A stretch of DNA of 56,166 bases. It comes from UBA7374 sp965660635. GTDB taxonomy: Bacteria; Verrucomicrobiota; Verrucomicrobiia; Opitutales; Coraliomargaritaceae. Location of the stretch: contig CBFIAS010000007.1 in the NCBI GenBank assembly GCA_965660635.1, positions 1-56,166 on the forward strand. The letters run 5' to 3'. Every line of letters starts with the position of its first letter. The stretch's first letter is position 1. The notes beneath the pieces are model-generated. The model was given only the letters and a program-made list of their open reading frames with translations. It had not been told where the DNA came from and ran no database searches. A program made the translations under genes and the position numbers. This document shows positions 32,389 through 39,707 of this stretch, piece after piece.

Positions 32389-32992
32389 GACCTGGGCATG
32401 GATTGGCGGCTGGGCCATCCAGCCGGCTCGCATCAAGGCAGCGCTTGAACAAGCCCTGCCCGGAACCCGCCACACCGTCATCCACCCCGGCCCGCAAGCC
32501 GTTGACCAATTACTCGCCGCCAAGGCCGAACGCTTTGGCGGCTACTCCCTCGGCAGCCTCCTTCTACTGCAAAACATCCACCGGTTGCCGGAAGACCCGC
32601 CCCCCGTCTGCCTTGCCCCCATCCTCGGATTCTGCCTTGAAGACCAGCTCGGAGGCACCACCCCGCGAAGCACCCTCGAAAGCCTGCGCCGCCGGCTGGC
32701 CAAAGACCCGGCTGCCGCCATCCGGCTGTTCCTCCGGCTGGCCAAGCTCGATGACGAGCCCGTTGAACCCCTGCCTTACAACCTGGACGATCTCGATTGG
32801 GGGCTGGAAACACTCGCCCGGGATACCGTCAGCGACCCATCCATACTCGGCCACGTGCAGGCATTCATCGGAAAGAACGACCCGCTCACGCAACCGCATG
32901 CAATCGCCGCTTATTTTGAACGCGCCCGCATCGTCCCGAGTCTCCATTCCTACAGAGATCTGGCCAACCACCTGAACCACCCAGACAACTGA
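32381..32992 (+). CDS. Compact BioH-like alpha/beta hydrolase (putative pimeloyl-ACP methyl esterase)
   Basis: 203 residues, start overlapping the bioDF end by 8 bp and stop 1 bp before bioC. Nucleophile elbow GGYSLGSLLLLQ with Ser56 (G-Y-S-L-G); an oxyanion-type IGGWAIQPARI at the N-terminus replaces the usual HGW. Candidate acid Asp167 (FIGKNDPLTQPHAI) and His189 (VPSLHSYRDL) lie where BioH has its Asp and His, and the preceding LRRRLAKDPAAAIRLFLRLA resembles the BioH lid. It is about 50 residues shorter than BioH. Position between bioF and bioC is that of BioH/BioG, which frees pimeloyl-ACP from its methyl ester. Assigned by context and motif; activity not proven. Confidence 0.72.
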   Translation: MTETWAWIGGWAIQPARIKAALEQALPGTRHTVIHPGPQAVDQLLAAKAERFGGYSLGSLLLLQNIHRLPEDPPPVCLAPILGFCLEDQLGGTTPRSTLESLRRRLAKDPAAAIRLFLRLAKLDDEPVEPLPYNLDDLDWGLETLARDTVSDPSILGHVQAFIGKNDPLTQPHAIAAYFERARIVPSLHSYRDLANHLNHPDN

Positions 32993-32993
32993 G

Positions 32994-33746
32994 ATGATCC
33001 CACTGCCCGCAACGCCCCGACCCAGGTTTGCCGTCAAAGCGGATACCTACGATGCACATGCGCGGGTGCAAGCGGAAGCCGCTGAATGGCTCGCCGAATG
33101 GCTCCCCGAATCCGGCCCAAACGGCCCAAACGGCCCGGTTCTGGAACTCGGCGCGGGCACCGGTCTCTTCACCCGCCATCTGGCGGAACGTTTCGAGAAT
33201 CTCACCTGCACTGACCTCTCCAGGGAAATGCTCGACGTCTGCGAACAGCGCGTCCCCGGGCCCGGTTACCTCGTCCAGGATGCCTGGAGCCCGCTGCTCA
33301 ACTCCGGCACCTGGGATCTCGTCTCGGCCTGCAGCCTCTTGCAGTGGGCCACCGAGCCCGCCGCAACACTCGCTCATTGGCGCAACGCCCTCCACCCCAA
33401 TGGACGCATCCTCGCCGCCTTCTTCATCGCCCCCACCCTCGCCGAGATGGAAGCCGTCATGGGCCAGCCCGGTCCCGTCCAGTGGCGCGACACCCCGGTC
33501 TGGCAGGAAATCTTCCAAGCCGCCGGACTCCGTGCCCTGCGCATCGAGGCAGAGACCCGGCGTTACACCTTTAACAGCGCAATGGATTTCTGGAAGGCCC
33601 TCCACGGCACCGGGGCGACCGTCTCCCGGCAGCTCAAGCCGAGCGCCCTGCTGCGCTTTTTCCGCGACTACGAGGCACGCTTTCCCGACCCCGCAGGCGT
33701 CTATTCCACCTGGACGTTCTGCCGGGTCGAACTGGCCAGGGCCTGA
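32994..33746 (+). CDS. bioC: Malonyl-[ACP] O-methyltransferase BioC
   Basis: 250 residues. SAM-dependent methylation of malonyl-ACP starts the disguised fatty-acid route to pimelate. BioC features: RFAVKADTYDAHARVQAEAA, SAM motif VLELGAGTGLFTRHLAERF, LTCTDLSREML, VSACSLLQWATEPAATLAHW (SLQW signature) and FKALHGTGA-like FWKALHGTGATVSRQ. The last 11 codons and stop (FCRVELARA) are repeated exactly at 34498-34532, beyond the vapBC pair. Last gene of the bio operon. Confidence 0.93.
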   Translation: MIPLPATPRPRFAVKADTYDAHARVQAEAAEWLAEWLPESGPNGPNGPVLELGAGTGLFTRHLAERFENLTCTDLSREMLDVCEQRVPGPGYLVQDAWSPLLNSGTWDLVSACSLLQWATEPAATLAHWRNALHPNGRILAAFFIAPTLAEMEAVMGQPGPVQWRDTPVWQEIFQAAGLRALRIEAETRRYTFNSAMDFWKALHGTGATVSRQLKPSALLRFFRDYEARFPDPAGVYSTWTFCRVELARA

Positions 33747-33749
33747 TAC
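33715..33749. repeat. 35-bp direct repeat, copy 1 (bioC 3' end)
   Basis: This stretch starts CGTTCTGCCGGGTCGAACTG, contains the bioC stop (33744-33746) and ends GATAC. It recurs without mismatch at 34498-34532. Sequence on both outer sides differs at once, so the identity is bounded exactly. Confidence 0.95.
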
Positions 33750-33814
33750 TACAATCAGCACCCCCTACCGCATCAAGTGCAGTGCAACAGTCAGGAGTCA
33801 GCTAGTTTTACGGC

Positions 33815-34231
33815 TCATGCCCCGAACAGGATCAACCGCAAACCGGCGATTCGTTTGAAGTGACTATCAGTGGTCAAGAGAGGTAAATCGTATTGTTTGG
33901 CGGTAGCGGCTATCCAGATGTCGTTTGTCGGTATGCGCTGCCCCTGCGCTTCCAGCGCGTCAATGATCGTACCGTACATTTCGGCTGTCTGGCAACCAGG
34001 GTAAAGGATTTCAGCGATGTGCAAGAAACGCTCGATTTTAGCGGCTTCCATGGTGCTTCCCAACCGTTGGCTCTTGTATACGCCATGACGCAATTCCCCA
34101 AGTGCGGTCAGCGACAGGAAGCACCTTTCTGCCGCACGCATGCGCTGGGAGACTTCAGGGCGACCGGCCATGTGCGCGATCACCGCGCTGGTGTCGAGCA
34201 AGACAGAAGCCCTTTTAGAATCAGTTGGCAT
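33815..34231 (-). CDS. vapC: VapC-type PIN-domain toxin
   Basis: 138 residues. PIN ribonuclease with acidic site residues: Asp in VLLDTSAVIAHMAGRPE, Glu in LSLTALGELRHGVYKS, Asp in PTNDIWIAATAKQYDLPLLT, then TDSHFKRIAGL. VapC toxins cut tRNA or rRNA when freed from antitoxin. The start overlaps the antitoxin gene by 11 bp. The pair lies on the strand opposite to bioC and is enclosed by the 35-bp direct repeats. Confidence 0.92.
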   Translation of the reverse strand: MPTDSKRASVLLDTSAVIAHMAGRPEVSQRMRAAERCFLSLTALGELRHGVYKSQRLGSTMEAAKIERFLHIAEILYPGCQTAEMYGTIIDALEAQGQRIPTNDIWIAATAKQYDLPLLTTDSHFKRIAGLRLILFGA

Positions 34232-34430
34232 CGACGCGACGGCTCTCCCGCAAAGCTTCCTGAAGCACGGCAGCCTCTTCCTCGCTCAGCGAACCGGCGG
34301 TTTCCTCAAGAATTCGGTTGCGCTCGGCAAGGTAGTCTTCCCGCATTTTATGAATGACTTCGGCGGCGGCGGCGAAGCGCTCTTTCGGGAGATGGCGGAG
34401 ATCTTCAACGATGGCTTCAATGGTACTCAT
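34221..34430 (-). CDS. Antitoxin of the VapBC pair
   Basis: 69 residues, acidic and helical: MSTIEAIVEDLRHLPKERFA, AAAEVIHKMREDYLAERNRI, then a glutamate-rich LSEEEAAVLQEALRESR. No clear AbrB or Phd fold is visible; size, charge and the 11-bp overlap with the toxin identify it as the antitoxin. A promoter may lie in 34431-34475 (TTGCCA near 34468 on the minus strand with TTAGAT 17 nt on). It probably autoregulates with the toxin, as usual for such pairs (family knowledge). Confidence 0.8.
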   Translation of the reverse strand: MSTIEAIVEDLRHLPKERFAAAAEVIHKMREDYLAERNRILEETAGSLSEEEAAVLQEALRESRRVDAN

Positions 34431-34497
34431 TGTTCAAAATATCTAAATGGAGTTTACCGGATTGGCAAATCATCCTTTGCGGTGTTTTCTGCAGTTC

Positions 34498-34532
34498 CGT
34501 TCTGCCGGGTCGAACTGGCCAGGGCCTGATAC
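34498..34532. repeat. 35-bp direct repeat, copy 2
   Basis: Exact copy of 33715-33749, including the bioC terminal codons and stop. Two bases later the longer palindromic repeat element begins (34535). Together with copy 1 it encloses 748 bp that contain only vapBC and short flanks. Confidence 0.95.
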
Positions 34533-34534
34533 CC

Positions 34535-34681
34535 CTCCGATTTTATTCTGGGATAGTGGCGGAAGGGGATTTTGTTGCGGAGCAAGGCGGCCTTTATGGA
34601 GTGGGTCGAGACCCGTGCCACAAGGGATAACGCCGCTCCGGGCACCCATAGCACCACTATGCCAGAATGAATTCGAAGAGC
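34535..34681. repeat. Palindromic repeat element, long form
   Basis: About 147 bp, inverted relative to the copy at 4086-4177. Left arm contains TTATTCTGGGATAGTGGCGG, right arm (reverse complement) TTCATTCTGGCATAGTGGTG, and the core GGGTGCCCGGAGC is shared. It has about 55 extra central bases (CGGGTCTCGACCCACTCCAT region). No open reading frame of note; non-autonomous repeat. Confidence 0.7.
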
Positions 34682-34773
34682 TGTAACTGGATTTTTCCAT
34701 CTGGAAGATTGCCACCGGCTGCCTCTCCGGCTCTACTCCGGGCTGCAAGAAAACCGATCACGAAGACACAGAC

Positions 34774-35562
34774 ATGCCGGAAATCGACATAGACGCCTAC
34801 TGGAAGGAAATCCGCCTGCGCGCCGAGGAAATGGCGGTGCGCGAACCAGCCATGCAAGCTCTGCTGGAAGACGCCATCCTCGCCCGCGACTCCTTTGCCG
34901 AGTGCCTGACCTACCGACTCACCCGTAAACTAATCAACCACGGCGCCTCGATCGACGCACTCCACGCCGTTTTCCTCGCAGCCTTCCAGGATGACCCGGA
35001 CATCCTCCAGCAGGTCGCCGAGGACATGGATGCGGTCAAGGAACGCGATCCCGCCTGCCCGGACGTGCTCACCCCGCTGCTATACTTCAAGGGATTCCAG
35101 GCCCTTGTCTGCTACCGGGTAAGCCACTTCCTCTGGAAGCAGGGACGCCGCGAACTCGCGCTCTATTTGCAAAGCCTCGTCTCAGAGACCTTCGCAGTGG
35201 ACATCCATCCCGCCGCGCGCATCGGCAGCGGCATCCTTCTCGACCACGCCACCGGCTTCGTCGCCGGAGAAACCACTGTGATTGAGCACAGCGTCTCCAT
35301 CCTCCACGAGGTCACCCTCGGCGGGACCGGCAAGGAGCGCGGCGACCGCCATCCCAAAGTGCGCTCCGGCGTCTTGCTCGGGGCAGGCGCCAAAGTGCTC
35401 GGCAACGTCGTGATCGGCAAAGGCGCAAAGGTCGGAGCAGGCAGCGTCGTCCTCAGCGATGTGGCCCCGCACACCAGCGTGGCCGGCGTGCCTGCCAAGC
35501 CGGTCGGCAAGACCCGCGAGGCGGCCCCCGCCCTCGATATGCGCCACGGACTTGACGATTGA
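34774..35562 (+). CDS. cysE: Serine O-acetyltransferase
   Basis: 262 residues. Acetylates serine for cysteine synthesis. An N-terminal helical domain (YWKEIRLRAEEMAVREPAMQ, LLEDAILARDSFAECLTYRL) precedes a left-handed beta-helix of hexapeptide repeats: AVDIHPAARIGSGILLDHAT, GFVAGETTVIEHSVSILHEV, TLGGTGKERGDRHPKVRSGV, AGAKVLGNVVIGKGAKVGAG. Catalytic His/Asp fall in LLDHATG and EV(T)LGGTG regions. Length equals E. coli CysE (273) within a few residues. It overlaps the antiporter start by one base (TGATG). Confidence 0.95.
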   Translation: MPEIDIDAYWKEIRLRAEEMAVREPAMQALLEDAILARDSFAECLTYRLTRKLINHGASIDALHAVFLAAFQDDPDILQQVAEDMDAVKERDPACPDVLTPLLYFKGFQALVCYRVSHFLWKQGRRELALYLQSLVSETFAVDIHPAARIGSGILLDHATGFVAGETTVIEHSVSILHEVTLGGTGKERGDRHPKVRSGVLLGAGAKVLGNVVIGKGAKVGAGSVVLSDVAPHTSVAGVPAKPVGKTREAAPALDMRHGLDD

Positions 35563-37370
35563 TGCTCCCCCTCGCCGCACTCTCCTCCCAGGACGCGCTC
35601 TGGGCTCTCTGCTTTGCCGTCGGCGCGGGTGGCCTGCTCACTGTCCTCTCCCGCAAGTGCCACCTCCCCACCATCGTTTTCCTCCTCCTTGCAGGATTCT
35701 CCTTCGGTCCGGAGGGCCTCGGCATAATCGATCCCAACGCCCTCGGTGAACTGCTCCCCCTTGTTGTCTCCCTGGCCATTGGACTGATCCTCTTCGAGGG
35801 CGGGCTCACCCTCGACTTCAAGGGCTTCACCCATACCTCACCGGTCATCCGGCGCCTCCTTACAGTCGGCGTTCTAACCACCTGGCTCGGCGTTTCACTG
35901 ACGGTCTTCCTCATCTTCCAGACCTCGGCCTCCTTCGCGCTCCTCATGGGCAGCCTTGTCATCGTCACCGGGCCCACCGTCATCGTGCCCATGCTGCGGC
36001 GGATCCGCACCCACCAGCGCCTCTGCAGCATCCTTCACTGGGAAGGCGTGCTGATCGACTCGATCGGCGTCTTCATCGCCATCCTCTGCTTCGAGTGGGC
36101 CGTCGAGGGCGGGGGCGCCGTGGCCCTGCCCAACTTCCTCCTTCGCATTATCAGCGGCATCGGCCTCGGCACAGCGGGCGGATACGGGATCTACTGGATG
36201 CTCTCCCGGGGCTGGGTGCCGGCCAAGAACGTCAACGCCTTCGCCCTCGCCAGCGCCCTCCTTGTCTTTGGAGCCACCGAACTGGTCAAGCCCGAGGCCG
36301 GACTGCTCGCCGTCACCATCGCCGGTCTCGTCGTCGGCATTAAAAAACCCGCGCAGTTGCGTGAAGTAAAGGCCTTCAAAGCCGAAATCGTCGACCTCCT
36401 CATCGGCATGCTCTTCCTCCTGCTGGTCTCCCGGCTCGAATTCAGCCAGTTCAAGGATTTCTTCGAACAAGGCGGCATCTGGGTCCTGCTCTCCGTCATC
36501 CTTTTCGTCCGACCCCTCAGCATCCTGCTCTCCGCCCGCGGCACCTCACTCGACTGGCGGGAAAAAGGCCTCCTCAGCTGGGTCGCCCCCCGCGGAGTCG
36601 TTGCCGCCTCCATGGCCTCGCTCTTTGCACTGACCCTCGCTGAGCAGGAAAATCCAGCTGGCGACCCCGCCCTGATGGAGTCCTTCGTCTACTCTGTCAT
36701 TTGCGCCACCGTCCTCGTCCAGGGCCTCTCCGCCGGTCTCGTGGCACGGCTCCTCGGCCTCCAACGCCCCGCCCCAAACGACTGGCTCTTCATTGGCGCC
36801 CACTACTTCGGCCGTGAACTCGCCCGCTCCCTAATTGAGAAAAACGGCCAGTCTGTCATCCTTATCGACACCAACGCCCGGAACATCCAACTGGCCCGGG
36901 AGGAGGGCCTCCTCGCCCTCCATCACAACGGCATGCAAGCCGAAGAACTCTACGACGACGAAGAAGCCCTCTACGGTACCGGTTATGTCCTGGCCCTGAC
37001 CGACAATGTCGAACTCAACCAGCTCATCATGCTGCGCTGGAGCGAAGTCATCGACCGCGACCGCATCTTCGGCTGGATTCCCCGCGGACATGCCTCCAAG
37101 GAAGAACAGGTTTCCGGCCAGGCCGTCTTCCGCGACCTGCCCCGCCCCGCCATCGCCGGAATCCAGTTGAGCAGCGGCGAACACCAGTTGACCTCCTGCG
37201 GCATTCCGGGCAGCCAATCACCGGTCCCCGACGGAGCCTGCCCGCTCTTCCTCATCCGCGGAAAACAAATCAAGGCGATCTCTGATGCCGCTGCCCTCGA
37301 AAGCAATAACCGGCAGGATGACCAAATCCTTTGCTATACCGCTTCCCGCACCGTCCAACCTAAATCGTAA
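35562..37370 (+). CDS. Cation:proton antiporter (CPA1/NhaP-like) with TrkA-like C-terminal domain
   Basis: 602 residues from ATG 35562. Twelve or so membrane helices to about residue 400 with CPA landmarks: LAIGLILFEGGLTLDF, VTGPTVIVPMLRRIR and HWEGVLIDSIGVFIAIL (acidic ion-binding site), LLSWVAPRGVVAASMASLFA. From about 405 a Rossmann-like TrkA-N domain (DWLFIGAHYFGRELARSLIE, VILIDTNARNIQLAREEGLL), then a TrkA-C-like tail. Exchanges Na+ or K+ for H+. The final codons (ASRTVQPKS) lie in the first unit of a tandem repeat, so the C-terminus was probably overwritten by it. Confidence 0.92.
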   Translation: MLPLAALSSQDALWALCFAVGAGGLLTVLSRKCHLPTIVFLLLAGFSFGPEGLGIIDPNALGELLPLVVSLAIGLILFEGGLTLDFKGFTHTSPVIRRLLTVGVLTTWLGVSLTVFLIFQTSASFALLMGSLVIVTGPTVIVPMLRRIRTHQRLCSILHWEGVLIDSIGVFIAILCFEWAVEGGGAVALPNFLLRIISGIGLGTAGGYGIYWMLSRGWVPAKNVNAFALASALLVFGATELVKPEAGLLAVTIAGLVVGIKKPAQLREVKAFKAEIVDLLIGMLFLLLVSRLEFSQFKDFFEQGGIWVLLSVILFVRPLSILLSARGTSLDWREKGLLSWVAPRGVVAASMASLFALTLAEQENPAGDPALMESFVYSVICATVLVQGLSAGLVARLLGLQRPAPNDWLFIGAHYFGRELARSLIEKNGQSVILIDTNARNIQLAREEGLLALHHNGMQAEELYDDEEALYGTGYVLALTDNVELNQLIMLRWSEVIDRDRIFGWIPRGHASKEEQVSGQAVFRDLPRPAIAGIQLSSGEHQLTSCGIPGSQSPVPDGACPLFLIRGKQIKAISDAAALESNNRQDDQILCYTASRTVQPKS

Positions 37371-37890
37371 TCCAAATCACACCTTCCAACCTAAATCGTA
37401 ATCGTAACCCAAATCGTAATCCAAATCGTAATCCAAATCGATTTCGATTGCGATTGCGATTGCGATTTTGCAAGTGCGATCCCCGCTTCACTGATTTCGA
37501 CTGTGTACAACTTCACGAAATCATTGCTCCAATGACAGAAGCTCGTGTCCAATCCAACAAGGAAGGCACGGCATTATTTTTGCTTCCCGCACCATCCAAC
37601 CCAAATCGTAATCCAAATCGTAATCCAAATCGATTTCGAATGCGATTGCGATTGCGATTGCGATTGCGAGTGCGATCCCCGCTTCACTGATTTCGACTGT
37701 GTACAACTTCACGAAATCATTGCTCCAATGACAGAAGCTCGTGTCCAATCCAACAAGGAAGGCGCGGCATTATTTTTGCTTCCCGCACCGTCCAACCTAA
37801 ATCGTAATCCAAATCGTAATCCAAATCGATTTCGAATGCGATTGCGATTGCGATTTTGCAAGTGCGATCCCCGGTTCGCTGATTCCCAAT
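37341..37890. repeat. Tandem repeat array, three units of about 196-241 bp
   Basis: Three units, each starting GCTTCCCGCACCRTCCAAC at 37341, 37582 and 37778. Each contains several AAATCGTAATCC copies, a centre AAATCGATTTCG, several GCGATT copies and then CGATCCCC. Units 1 and 2 continue with a near-identical 100-bp stretch (CACTGATTTCGACTGTGTAC ... AACAAGGAAGGC). The two halves of each unit are roughly inverse to one another and could form a long imperfect hairpin. Unit 1 covers the antiporter's last codons. The small open frames in it (Asn-Arg or Leu-Arg repeats) are products of the repeat, not evident genes. Confidence 0.85.
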
Positions 37891-37936
37891 TCAGGAGGAA
37901 AAAAACCGGAAGCGATCCAAAAGAACAGGCCTGCGG

Positions 37937-39085
37937 TTAGGGCGATTTTTTTTCGTTAAGAGCCGAGTCCATGTCCTCCCGCAAGCGGCGGGCGTCCGAA
38001 AAATCCCCGAGAAAACGCGTCAACGCGAAGATGTAGACATGCTCCTGTTTCCCATTGAGGAGGCTCTCATAGAGCAGACCAAGCGATTGCGCAGCATTGC
38101 GGAAAGCGGGGTTCACCCGCTCGATGCGGGCCACGATCCGCCCAAGCCGGATCTCCACCGCGGCACGGACAGAGGCCTCACTGCGAAATTCCCACAAGTC
38201 GCGCAAGTTTTCCGCCCTGAACCCCGCATCCATAAACTCCCTGGTTTCAGACAACTCCTTGATCCACCGGTTTGAATCCTCCAGCGAATCAAAACGAACC
38301 ACCGGATCCGAGAGCATCTCCGCCATATTCTCCCGCCACCAGTCATGCAGTGCAACAGGATCCGCTCCGGGATCCGGCGGCTGGATAGCTGCGGTCAACA
38401 AGCCTGCCACATCAACCCCCGCGACCCCTGCCCGGCACAAGCCACGAACCGTCTCACGAGAAAAATCCGCATTGCGCATGGCCATCAACAACAAGAAGGG
38501 CGCCAAACCAGTTCCATTTGCCCGCGCTTCCACAGCTGTTGTGACAAGGGACGGGCCGGGCGGAGTTCCACTCCGGAGCTGCGACTCCTGCCACCCAAGA
38601 TAGACCGCCGGGCGCAAGCTCAGGTAGGTCTGCCTGCCCAGAGCCGAAACCACCCAGGCCTTGACCTTTTCCGGCGCATCGTACCCGTGATGAAATATCG
38701 CGTAGCGCGCCAGGTAAGCGTCCATCAAGCCACGACACAGATCCAGGTAGGACAAGTCCTTCCGCCAATTGAAGTCCACCCGCACAAATCCACCCGTCTC
38801 AATAGAGATGCGGTAGTCCGCCGCCTCCGGCGACTCGTCGCCCGGCCGCAATGTCACGAGGATCCGTTGCGGGAAGGAATCCGGCTGTTCCCCGAGATAA
38901 CGCCCGGCCTCGATCAGGACACGAGCTGACAACTCATCGACAAATTGAACCGAGGCGCGATCCATGCCGGCGATCTCGAAATGCCTGCCCTCCGCCGTTT
39001 CCACTCTGGCTTGGCACGTTCCAACAAAGCCTAGAACGCAGGTCAAGGCCCACGCTAGCAGGCCGCGCTTAGATGTCCCGGCCAA
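37937..39085 (-). CDS. Exported protein of unknown function
   Basis: 382 residues from a TTG at 39085, the only start that includes the signal peptide LLAWALTCVLGFVGTCQARV. The mature protein (FEIAGMDRASVQFVDELSAR, VLIEAGRYLGEQPDSFPQRI, LSYLDLCRGLMDAYLARYAI, WEFRSEASVRAAVEIRLGRI) is mainly helical with no HExxH or other catalytic signature. Pattern in the first 120 residues resembles exported proteins with degenerate peptidase-like domains, but nothing firm. It overlaps the upstream DUF4013 gene by 17 bp, so the two are co-translated and probably work together at the envelope (inference). Confidence 0.72.
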   Translation of the reverse strand: MAGTSKRGLLAWALTCVLGFVGTCQARVETAEGRHFEIAGMDRASVQFVDELSARVLIEAGRYLGEQPDSFPQRILVTLRPGDESPEAADYRISIETGGFVRVDFNWRKDLSYLDLCRGLMDAYLARYAIFHHGYDAPEKVKAWVVSALGRQTYLSLRPAVYLGWQESQLRSGTPPGPSLVTTAVEARANGTGLAPFLLLMAMRNADFSRETVRGLCRAGVAGVDVAGLLTAAIQPPDPGADPVALHDWWRENMAEMLSDPVVRFDSLEDSNRWIKELSETREFMDAGFRAENLRDLWEFRSEASVRAAVEIRLGRIVARIERVNPAFRNAAQSLGLLYESLLNGKQEHVYIFALTRFLGDFSDARRLREDMDSALNEKKSP

Positions 39086-39701
39086 CTGCCGCCTCCTCGA
39101 TCCAGCGGAAATAGAGAGTGGTATAGACGATCAGCGGCAACAGGCTGAAGAAAAAAGCCAGCCCGTAGAGTGGCCAGCAAATCGCCGCCAGACCGGACGC
39201 CGCCAGCACAGCTACCAGCGCAGCGGGAAAAAGCCCGCGGGCCATCCGGAAAATCAGGAGCACATCAAGCAAGTCGCGCAGGCTGGAGCGCCGTTGGAAG
39301 CGGTAGAGCCCAGCGCAGAGGAGCAAGGAACCGCCCAGCAGGGCCGCCACTTGGAGGAAGTAGCCAAGCACCCCGAGTCCAACCGAGTCCAGCAGCCCGG
39401 CCAGAAGCTCCGCCAGCAGGACAGGAAACAGCCAGTAGAGCAGCCAGGCCGCGGCAAAGCGCAGGCCGTCCAGCAGCAGACCCTTCCAGCCCGACCACTC
39501 CGGGAGCACCACGACCCCGTGCCGGCGGCAATCCCGGCAAACCTGCAAGAGGTAGCCGAAGGCGAGTAAATTAACCAGCGGCAAAAAAGACAAGAGCCCG
39601 CCGAGAAGCACTTTCCTCCAGAGCCCCGGCTTTCGCAGCAAGACCGGCAAAATCACCTCGAATTTTGGAGCTTCCTTCATCATCAACAAAGCATCATACA
39701 T
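39069..39701 (-). CDS. DUF4013 family membrane protein
   Basis: 210 residues with five to six hydrophobic segments. The N-terminal KVLLGGLLSFLPLVNLLAFG, YLLQVCRDCRRHGVVVLPEW and SGWKGLLLDGLRFAAAWLLY match DUF4013 (pattern: membrane helix with LIPxxN, then LPEW). Function unknown. ATG 39701 is only 6 bp from the divergent ispA start; the ATGs at 39683/39680 (MMKEAPKFEVILP) leave more room and may be real. Confidence 0.8.
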   Translation of the reverse strand: MYDALLMMKEAPKFEVILPVLLRKPGLWRKVLLGGLLSFLPLVNLLAFGYLLQVCRDCRRHGVVVLPEWSGWKGLLLDGLRFAAAWLLYWLFPVLLAELLAGLLDSVGLGVLGYFLQVAALLGGSLLLCAGLYRFQRRSSLRDLLDVLLIFRMARGLFPAALVAVLAASGLAAICWPLYGLAFFFSLLPLIVYTTLYFRWIEEAAVGRDI

Positions 39702-39707
39702 ACCGGC

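Noticed and set aside
33784..33801. AGTCAGGAGTCAG string downstream of bioC as part of an att site
   Set aside because: It resembles the common intergenic CTGACTCCTG strings at 52270 and 55705 and is not repeated on the other side of vapBC.
37341..37890. CRISPR array
   Set aside because: Only three long units with internally repeated and self-inverse blocks; no uniform 24-37-bp repeats with unique spacers and no cas genes.
37448..37940. Small proteins with Asn-Arg or Leu-Arg repeats
   Set aside because: The open frames arise from AAATCGTAATCC and GCGATT units of the tandem repeat; no ribosome site or domain.
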